64,000 nt of DNA from positions 9,204,497 through 9,268,496 of the forward strand of contig NC_060955.1 of assembly GCF_910589235.1 (NCBI RefSeq), in the 5' to 3' direction. The notes beneath the pieces were generated by a model. The model had not been told where the DNA came from, ran no database searches, and was given only the letters and a program-made list of their open reading frames with translations. The stretch is from Vespa crabro (Eukaryota; Arthropoda; Insecta; Hymenoptera; Vespidae). Position 1 is the stretch's first letter. Every line of letters starts with the position of its first letter. Positions 14,414-25,800 of this stretch are shown here, in pieces. Position numbers and translations under genes: made by a program.

Positions 14414-17102
14414 TTCTCTTAATTTTATTTTCGATCAGTGATTGAGAAAAATGGCAAACTTTTCGGATTCATTTCACTTCAACAACTTTAGTTTCAAGTG
14501 TTGTTTCATCGAATAGAATTGTTCTCTTTCTTTCTTTCCTTATCTCTTTTATTTTATTTTATGAGTGACATTGAGAATAGAAATTATGAACTTTACGAAT
14601 CCATTTCACTTAAACAACTTTTGTTTTAGACGTTACTTCATCGAAGCAAGTATTTCTCTTTTTCTCTTTTTGTTTGTTTTAATTGATCTTGAGAAAGGAA
14701 AATGACTAACTTGTCGCTCTAACTAAACGAAATTTTGTCGACAATATAACGAAAGAGGTATGTGTCAATGCCAAGGGCAGCACGCCACGGAAGTAGCTAG
14801 GCTCTATTCATAGTCGCGTTTGTCATATGGTACACGTTTATGTTTTTACTCACGAGAGAGATGTTCTCTCTTTTCTTCTTGATGATGTATGAGAGCGTAT
14901 CTTTTTGTTTTATTACTTTTATGAGGATAAACATTTAGATCGATTGAACACATATTATCGTCATTCATAGTTTAAAAAATGACATTGTTGATTAGTTTTA
15001 TACTTTATTTTTATGTAACAAATTTTACAAATTTGCTACATTTCAGTGACTAAGATAACTCGGAATCTGAAATAGTGTCAATAAATAATATAATAATTAA
15101 CTTTTCATTATAAAAATAATTTTTATTTATATATTAAAAAGAGCAAAATTACACGTGGATTTAATTTATACAATGAAATTTATTTTTTATAAGAGCATAT
15201 GTGTAATGGATAATACTTTATTTTCCTTTATTGTTTAAAGTAAAAGATATATTATGGTTCGTTATCTTTTACTTGTTTGTGATCATTTCAAAAGTTCTCG
15301 TAATTCAATATTTGCTTTCTATGCTATTAAAATATTAAATATTTAATAATAGATCGTGAAAATTTCTTTAGCTCTGATAACTGATACTGCTGTGAAATAT
15401 TATTTTATTGATGTTTTTTAAGTCGAATAAAATCAATTATCTTTATTTGTTTTCTTTTTTAACACGTCTGTAAAAACGATATTGGTATCAATTATTGATA
15501 TATTAAAGTTTGATATATAAAATTTTGTTATAAAACTTTTGTTATTAAAATTTTATGATGGATATATTTAATGACTATGTGTATATATTTAATGGCAATT
15601 TTTCTAATAGAAAGAACCGTCAGTAAAATCTGCATTCGTTTTAGTAGACTAACTTGGCAGCAAAGACTTTGCAGAAGAATTAAAAATAAAGTGATCTTTT
15701 CTTTTACGAAACTGTCATACGCAGCTTGCGATCGATATGTTTGAGAAAGGCAATCCGTGGCATTCGATTCGATATTTTAAGAAACAGGCGGATATGAAAA
15801 GAAACAAAGAGGGAGAGGGAAAATCAATCATACACATCCGAAGGTCGACTCGTAGAATCTTCGCGCAATTCGTTGGAGCTAATTTTCCTGCAGTAATTCT
15901 CACACAGCCACGTCTATTTTCATCACACGATGAGTTTCTACTTGTTTCTAAAGGCAGTCTCGGATAAGCGTCTCGACAGTTTGCTTCGAACTCAAGAAAA
16001 AGAAAGAGGAGGAAAATGTCGCGAACAACATTCTTTTAAATAGACAGAGAGAATGGAAAATTCGAGCATTTTTCGTCTAGTCGAGTTGATTCTCATCGAA
16101 TAGATTGTATCGTACATTCATTTTGGCAAGGTATTTAAAATATAGATAACTATTTAACATTACAATTATAAAATCCATTAAAATTGTTTTCAAGTACTTG
16201 TCAAATTAATGGATAATAAAAAATAGATTGGCAGTTTTAATATTAAACCTATAGTGATTTCTATGTTTCTAGTGCCACTTGCATTAGAAAAACTAAAAAA
16301 ACAATTTTGTATTAGTAAGATTCTTTCATTTTATATAATAAGAATAAGTTCTTATCAAATCAAATATATTTTAGAAACGATGTACATACATACATACATA
16401 CATACATACATACATACGTACATACATACATACATACATACATACATACATACGTACATACATACATACATACATACATACATACATACATACATACATA
16501 CATACATACATACATACATACATACATACATACATACATACATACATACATACATACATACATACATACATACATACATACATACATACATACATACATA
16601 CATACATACATACATACATACATACATACATACATACATACATACATACATACATACATACATACATACATACATACATACATACATACATACATACATA
16701 CATACATACATACATACATACATACATACATACATACATACATACATACATACATACATACATACATACATACATACATACATACATACATACATACATA
16801 CATACATACATACATACATACATACATACATACATACATACATACATACATACATACATACATACATACATACATACATACATACATACATACATACATA
16901 CATACATACATACATACATACATACATACATACATACATACATACATACATACATACATACATACATACATACATACATACATACATACATACATACATA
17001 CATACATACATACATACATACATACATACATACATACATACATACATACATACATACATACATACATACATACATACATACATACATACATACATACATA
17101 CA

Positions 17103-17133
<31 letters not shown>

Positions 17134-18922
17134 GCAGTACGCGATTCGAGCACAAAATGGTCAGATTTGATAATTTGGTCTAACGATCAGATTTGTTGCT
17201 TTGATTAAACATTTTTTGTTTCTGAACTAAGAACTTCTGATTTTTATTTGCAATCAATTCCATTTCCTGAGAAAGTCTGAACACAAATAAAAAAAAAGGA
17301 GAGATTTTCTTCGGTCACCATTAATTCTCTAACAACTTTACGTATTCTTGAACTATTAATATGCATGCGTTTATATAACGATAATCGTCGTCTTTTCATT
17401 CCTCGTAGCTCGATTGTTATTAACATTTCTCTCTTTTTTCTCTTTCTCTTTCTTTTTATTATGGCTAATTCAATAAATTGATGTCAAGGAGATAAAACTG
17501 AGCTATACTTATTTGAAACCGTGAGACACGACTCTATCATCTTATCGTTTATTTTTCATTCTTTCTTTGTTTTATTTTTTTTTATAATTGTTAGATTTTC
17601 CTAGATGTTTTGATAGATAATAAGATAAACGGATATTTTATTAAACATTATTAACACGATTACGATTAATCGAATATTTAGAAATCGATTCATACTCTTT
17701 CATTAAAAATTATATAATCGATTGATTTGAATTCTATCCAATTAGTCGGTTAATTGTAGTTTGTGTTGTATGTGGATTAGATTTTTTGTAATATTATTAT
17801 ATGTATATCTCGCGTATTGATTATTGAACTAATTACCAAATGATGATCTATGCGAAGTATTCGATTATATGATATGTCTAGTTTTAATACATATTGGTTT
17901 TTTTTATTTTACAATAGTTCTCTTTAAGAATTTTGTCTCTTTATCGATTTCGAATGTACATATTGCACAATTTGAAAAATATCAATAATTAATATATCTA
18001 TAGATAAATCAATGATGTCGGTTTTATCTTCCACTGTGCTTATTTATAAATAATAGAAATTAATATAACGGTTAAAAAACGAGTAAAAAACGAATGGTTC
18101 CCAATTTTCATGGATGTTATTGGATGGATATTAAATATCCATTATGTATAATTATCAAAGAATAATAAACAATTATTGAGAAGCTTTTTATTAGAAGTAT
18201 TCTCACTCTATTATTATACATAAATATAACAATTTAGGTTTGCTTTTATAGAAATATTACTTAACGCATAGTGATATTTTTTGTTAAAGTACAGAGATAA
18301 TGATAAGATATAGAAAGTAAGATTAATTCAAATGGTAGGAAATTTCTGGTCAGAATTTATAATATACAAATATACATAAATACTTGTTTCTTCTTTTTTT
18401 AATATTCGATTCTCCAAGATCGGAGAATTTTTTCTTCAATGAGAATGCGATGAAATTCGAATTGTGTTGGCTCAATACGTTTATAGGTTTGCCTTGTCCT
18501 CGGTTCTCGTCTCAAAAATGAGAAAAGCTAATGAGGCGAAGAGAAAAGAGAAGAAGAAAAAAGTAAGAGAGGTAGCAAAACGATGTCACATTCGCCAGTT
18601 TCATTCGCTAGTTAGAAATTTCATTGGCAACGATCCAAATTGTCATCAAATATCTTCTAATTCGAGAAACTATCGAATCGAATGATTTGTGAAAGTAAAA
18701 AGAAGAAAGTGAAATCTAAAGTAGGGTAGATAAATAAGGAAGATAGGAAAAAATAATGATTGTGATGAGAAAAGGAGAAAGAATGCCAAAGTGAACTTCC
18801 AATCTCGTTTTTGATTCGATTGAAGTCATAGCTAACGAGACCACTATTTCATTTTCTTTCTCAAACAATCCACTTGAATAGCGGATACTAGCTATCATGA
18901 GATCTACATCTCTCTGAGCCAT

Positions 18923-18974
<52 letters not shown>

Positions 18975-20966
18975 GGAGAGGAAGAATGTAAAGGGAAAGT
19001 TTATTGCTCTAATTTTTTTCAAACTAATTCTGCTGTAACGTGCCGAAAAAAATTGAGAGAAGAACATCCAAATGAAATGATTCGTTTTTTGTCACAAGAG
19101 GTATTGTTCGAAATGAATAACACTAAAGCAGCAATCGTGAAAAAAAGGAAGTCAAGAAAGAAAGCAACCAATTGATTTGATTATTGTACATGTATTTTGC
19201 AATTTGACGATCATCTAACTTCTTCGTCGATGAATTGTGGAAGACTCGAAAATAGAGCAAGAGGGAAGACCAATCATATAATACTGGTCATCGAACTCGA
19301 TAGCTCCTACTAAATTCGCTTTTTCCGATTTGGCTGGCAATAAATTCATGCCACATGTTATTCAACGTCGATATATAAACAGAAAGAGAGACAAAGAAAG
19401 AGAAAGAGAGAAATAGATAGACGAGGTATATAAATTAACATGCAAATTAATCGTGGTTTGTCCACCATCATAAATTTCGATATTCGATATTTCTTATAAT
19501 AAAACATTAGAACAAATTGTAGTAAAACTAATCGTTTTCTTTTTATTTATTTTTTTATTTTTTACAATTTTAATGTATGGCATAATTAAAGTCTGGAAAT
19601 TTGAATAGAAACGACCGTTTATTTTATTTCCAATGTAGTAATAGTGTAGTAGTGTAGTAATAGTGTAGGTAGTAACAGTAGTAGAAACTTTATCGTATCG
19701 GGCAGAAATGCATGAAGTGGTAACGCCTTAATGATAACACTCGGTCTTTGATCACACACTTTTCTCTAATTATAAACGTAAATGAGATAAACGGAAAACA
19801 ATTCACGAATTAATCAGCCCCATCCTTAAGAAACTTGATCAAATGAATAGATTTATGTTTGAAAGGACAATGAAGTTTGTATGAGCAAATTCAACTTTAT
19901 CAAAAAAGTCGAAAGGAAACTTTTCTCTGAGCGCAGATCTTATTGTTTCTATTATTTTTTATCTTTTTAAATAGAAAGAGAAGAAGAAAAGAAATAGACG
20001 AAAGAAGGAGAAAGAAGGTAGGAAAAAGAAGTTTCTTGGGCAGTCTACGTCGAACTCGTTTTTCTTTTCTGTTGCAGAGCCGAAGAAGGAAAAAACTGAA
20101 CAGAGTGCAAATGGCGCGGTTTCGCCAAGTGGTGAGATTCAGGTCAATCAGGGTACGACGACGAGCGTTACGGTGCCTGTTTCAGATACGACCACAAATA
20201 CAGGGGATCAACAAAAGCCGCATAGGCCAAGCACCCTCGATGCCAGGGTTGTAGCCAGGAGACTGATCTTGTTCGACAGTGAGTATACATATATACGGAA
20301 ATATCATCGTTGTTTCTTGTTTTTTCGGCTCAGAGAAAAGTTTGTTCTTCTTTTAAAAAAAGATAACAAGAACTAAGTTGCTTTTCTTTTCTATATTTTT
20401 TTACGATAGATTCGTTGCGAATATCACGTTGAATGATTATATTCGTGACTGTTATAATGTTGACTATTTATAGTTATATAGCGGCGGCAATATTAGATAT
20501 GTATTTTATTTTTTTTTTCTTTTTTTTTTTAATCTACGATATTCTAAAGGGGTTAAGAATTGTTAAAAAGTTTAGACATCTTATTTTATAATTTTCGATA
20601 TATATTACAACGACGACACAATGATTATTGGCAGAGTATGAGATAGAAATAAAGGAATAACAGGAAATGAATAAACCCAAAAAAGAAAGAGAAGAAAGAA
20701 AAAAGGAAAGTAAGACAGAAATCTCAGCAAAATCTTTTAATACTTTTCTATTACATTGTCCTGTGAGGTAGAATATATTGGATTGACCACAAATTCTTCT
20801 CGAGTGAGAAGAAAAACAAGAAGAAAAAGAGGGAGAAAAAAATAGATCTAATGAATTACAAAAAGATTGGTACTTTCTTCAGAAATATTAAAAAAAAAAG
20901 AAGTTTCGACATTGTGCTCTTGGATTACAGATGTGAGAGAAACAGTGAGAGAGAAAGAGAAAGAGA

Positions 20967-21032
<66 letters not shown>

Positions 21033-22796
21033 AAGAGAGATTTTTACAACGATACGTAATTTAAAATTAATTTTATTATTTCTAACTTCAATATCAGATG
21101 AAAGAAAGAGTGAACAGTGCAGTTACAATAGTACGATGTTAATTATAAATCATTTAAAGTGTAGATAAAAGAGAGAGAAAGAAATAAAGTTTCTAACGAA
21201 TAATGCGATATTAAGGCTTTATTTTAAAAGCGTTGGCGGATTAAAAAACAAACAAAAATAAATAATAATCCCTTGTGGATATTATAACTTTCACGATAGG
21301 AATTCATAATAGCTGAAATATTTCGTGGTGGACAGTTTGTTAAATTTTGCCACTTTATCGTGGGATATATATATATATATACACACACACATGTACCTAT
21401 GTGTTTCGAAATGTTTGCCTCGGAAATAATTTTATCGAGCTTATGAATGTTTCGATTATATAATATTCGAAAAAGAGAGAAGACAGATGATATACAACAT
21501 TAGGTAGATCGTTTTTGTAATTTGATAAGACAAAGATCTTTAAATCGTATGTTTGATCTCGATCTTCTTTCCAATGTCTAGTGAAATTGGATAAAGATGA
21601 CTCGTTCCGTGAATATTTCGTAAGTTCTCTCGATGACAAGGAAAAGAGAGAGAGAGAATAACCGTTGCCAAGATTTTCTTGACCTTGCAATATACCATCG
21701 ATATGAATCACGTTCTTTCAATCTCGAATAAAAAATCTTTAAAATAATTCTCGCTTATTATTTGTCTCATTCTAAAAACTTCAACTGTTGTTCATTGATA
21801 AATTTTAATTGTTAAATAATTAATAACGCAATTAATCGTATTTTTTATTTAATTTCAGTGGAAAAGGCTGTTCTCGATCAAAGTGTCGAAAATCAACAGC
21901 AGGTGATAGAGAGGTGTTATCCTTTACCACCTCAAAACACTCTGATGTTGTCAGAACTTCCGGAACCACCAATTCCCTTAAGCGAGATTGGACCGATTCC
22001 ACCACCGCCTATGTTCAGCTCGCCGAGTCCCACATTGGTAACGAGGCAGCGACAACAGCAAATCCCTTTATCGGATTGCGAGGACGAAGGTGAGATTGCT
22101 TTTATTTTCTTTTTTATTTTCAATAAACTATGTCTAAATGTTCTATGTATATAGTACGAGCTGCTATTTTTTAATTAAAGGAAAAATGTTAATCAACATT
22201 AAAATAAAGGATTCTAGAAAAATGTAAAACTTCTTCGTATATTTTTGTGTATGCATCATAAAAATAGCTCGTTCGATGACGTAGAATGCTTGAAAAAAAC
22301 ACAACGAAGGATCATTTTAGTACCTGTTTTAATGTAAAACTGATATGACAGTGTACGTGTCCTTCGTAGATGACGAAGACATCGACGTGGAAGAGGAAGA
22401 CGATAATCTTTACGTCTTTAGGGTGTCTCAACCAGATCCAGCGATTGATACATCTAGGATCGAAGAAATACCAGCGAAAGAGCCTAAGTTCCATGCAATA
22501 CCATTGAAAAGTGCACTGAAGAAAAAGGGACCTAGTAGTGGCCCTGGAACACCGCAAAATACACCGACGCAGGAAAACAGGCCATTGACTCTTCGCCAAG
22601 AGCTCCACGCTTCATTCAAGTTAGTTAATCTCTATATGAGAGCACAACTCTAATAGCGAGCACTTAGAAACATATTCACCGGATTTTATGCGGATGCACG
22701 AAGAGTTCATGAATACAATGCGCACCGATATTTTTGCGGTTTCTTTTCATTCGTATTTTCAAAAGTCGGGTTTAGTAGACGAAGGGTCTTTCACGG

Positions 22797-22869
<73 letters not shown>

Positions 22870-25800
22870 GTAATTCCTCGAAAAATCCTATCTTTGAACT
22901 CTTCGTTCACGACTCGAGGATTCGCCTGAACACTTATGTCCGAGCGCTACATCCTCCTTGTCCCTGAATTCATTTCTATTTATTAAAAAAAGAAAGAAGA
23001 AAAAAAATAAACGAAAGAAAAAAAAGATTTTTTGCTATTGATAAAATTCCATTATTTATCTATATTAGATTGATTGTTCAGAGAATAAGAAGGGAAGAGT
23101 TTCGAGTTAATCTGGAATATCGTTCTATTCTTTAGATGAGCTTTTCAAAATTTATTCATTAAAATTGTGTAAAATTGAACGATGTCGAAAGAATAGAATG
23201 ATCGAACTATGTTCCAGCGTGAATCGTTCGAAGCAATTACATCTTACACCATCCCATCATGTTGAACCCATTACGACATATCAATCGCTAGTAAAACTAT
23301 CGTATTTTTCTTATGCTTAACCAGAAGGCCACCGTTGAGGCCTAGGATGAGAATATGGTAATTGGACATTGGTCTAATTAAGCATGCGCGAACCGATGGT
23401 ATATATTATATATAATATATGTATAAACATTGTATTTTGAAAGCCATGTGATGGTTGATTGCAAAGAACCAAAATGTTCTAATCTTTCCGTTGACCTCTG
23501 TCTGCCTCTGTATCGAACGTCGAAAGCATGGAACGTTCGATCTTAAGCATGAGAAAACCTTAGGGATATTCATGAAAAATACTCTTTCACTTATTATGCT
23601 TTTCACATTAATTTATGTACATATATACATTTATTATACACGGTACGCCCCATTTTGCTATATGCACGTAATTATTTCTTATATCATACAACTTTTGGTT
23701 TTTTCCCCTTTTTACATAACAACAATCCGTTATATATTTTGTAGTTTAAGAAATAATTATGAATGTGTTTTTAAACTAGACAGTATGTAATATAATCTGT
23801 ATACTTTATCTCTCATAACGAAATAACCACCCAACATCGAACAACGACCGATGTTTCAATTTCCTATGTTAGAAAACCTCTACTTTTTGATCCCCTTCTC
23901 TTGAGTTTGTCCTACTTATTACCAGTACTTTATTTATACTAGTACTTATTACTGTCGAGAAACGAACGAGATGACGATACCATCTCGTATTTCACCTGCT
24001 TATCGTTAATTAATGAAAAGAATTATTTTATTATTAACTCCAAGTCATGCAGTTGTTTCGAATTCAAATATTTACAATATGTGATAGAATTTCTTGTAAT
24101 GAAAAATATCAAAATAACGAATTAAAACGAATGATATTGCTTTAGGTTTTATTATTAGTGTAATGTATTACAAATATCTTTCGTATTTATGACGATCGAT
24201 GGATCATCAGGGCTTACAATTAGTTTTGTCATTTTAAGTTCGACTGTACAATCGCTTTTTGTCACTTGTATCATTGTATTGCGCAGTTATCATTTTACTA
24301 CTATTATTTTTACTATTATTATTGTTTCCCATCCATATACGCATCTAAATTTTGAATATTATATAATACAGTAGAACATTAGTTTACATAGTATCAATCT
24401 GTATAATTTCGATAAAAACAATGAATTAATGACGAATTTTCTCTATCGTACATTCTTTCAGCAGTCGACCAGTCAGATTCGGACTTGCTCTGCCGTGTAC
24501 GTTGGAAAATAAGGAGAATGCGAGGCCTTACGTTATTCGAGAAGACGTTGATGGTGATGACAGTGATGGACAGGTTCTTTATAGGGATGAGTATGATGAT
24601 GAAAAAAGTAAGAATCAATTGAGCAACTACATTGTATAATCTAGATACTATTTCTCGAAGGAATTTTTTATGTAAGAATTTTATTCGTATAAATATAAAT
24701 ATTTTATATTTATTTTTATATAATAATAAATAAATATATATGTATAATTTTTTATAATAATAAATATATAGTAAAATTATTTAAATCAAATATTTATAGT
24801 TATTCGAATAAAATTCTCATAATTTTTATTTTAATTGGGGAATATCTGAGGTCGTTTTACAAAATAAGTATAATTACTTTTTATCATTGTAAACTTTCCT
24901 TTAATACTACACTTACAGACTTGTCAATTTAACGGAATGGATATTTCATACTTAAAGATATAGAAATAAAGATATTATTTATAGCAATTTATCTTAACTT
25001 TAATTGATGTAATAATATGAATTAATGTTATAATAATAAAAATCGCATGTTTATGTATCGATTTCAGTAAAAGTACGTATATAAATAATGTCTGTAAATT
25101 TAGTGTTAAATTTGGTGCTATATTAAAAGTGCACAATTTAGAAAGATTACAACATAATATTTCGAAATAATGACTGACAATAAGAGACAATAAAATAATA
25201 TACATATCACTAATAAAATTCATGATCCTTCATACGATAAAAAACTAGATAATCATGCAGCCACAAATTAGTCACAAAGTAAAAAAAAGATCATTCTTCT
25301 CATAAAACAACTGAATTAAGTCATTCATAGAACTCTCGATCGATTATTATAATTCTTTATAACATAAATTGTTCATGACAAATACAGATGTATACCTATA
25401 TATAGCGTGTCCCGAAATAAATGGGAAATATTGTAGGGTGGGGGACTTTAGCACATCAAAACAATAAAAAAATTCACATAAATATATGTCCTAATTAATT
25501 TTGTTTTCGAATTATAGCAAAATTTGTATTGCAATAATTCTTTCGTTAAATGGTCGTAACATCTTCGTGAATAAATTGAACTGTTTTTAGCATCTGGATA
25601 CATGGAGAGATTAAAATAGTCATTGGTAAGACATCTGCAGGTTTTTAGTCAGATATGAGGTCATTTAGAACATCTCTTATACAAATAAGCATATAGAGTT
25701 TGTTGAAAATTAAATCCGCTATAAACTTAAGAACAAAATCATATAGGATATATGTTTATATGAACTGTTTTATTGTTTAAATTTGCAAAACTTATCACTA

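Larger units (their letters stand above)
11762..16380 (+). other. Intron 1, third part: simple repeats, no gene
   Basis: Contains GA and CT tracts and a degenerate 132-bp tandem repeat (listed separately). Open frames at 12684-12959 (minus), 14059-14268 and 15737-15967 have no family signature that I can see. Confidence 0.6.

Noticed and set aside
15737..15967. Open frame beginning MFEKGNPWHSIRYFKKQ as an alternative Phactr first exon
   Set aside because: No RPEL or family similarity, no good donor in the right phase identified, and an overlapping frame on the other strand is equally open.
16383..17132. CRISPR or satellite array
   Set aside because: Pure tetranucleotide with no spacer structure, in a eukaryotic intron.
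16254..17183. Long open frames with HTYI or MYVC repeats on both strands
   Set aside because: They are translations of the TACA tetranucleotide tract, open in several phases at once. No codon bias or flanking coding sequence.
21858..22154. Exon 3 read on past 22089 as an independent small gene
   Set aside because: A perfect donor at 22090 and in-phase continuation at 22370 show it is an internal exon; the extension is intron read-through.
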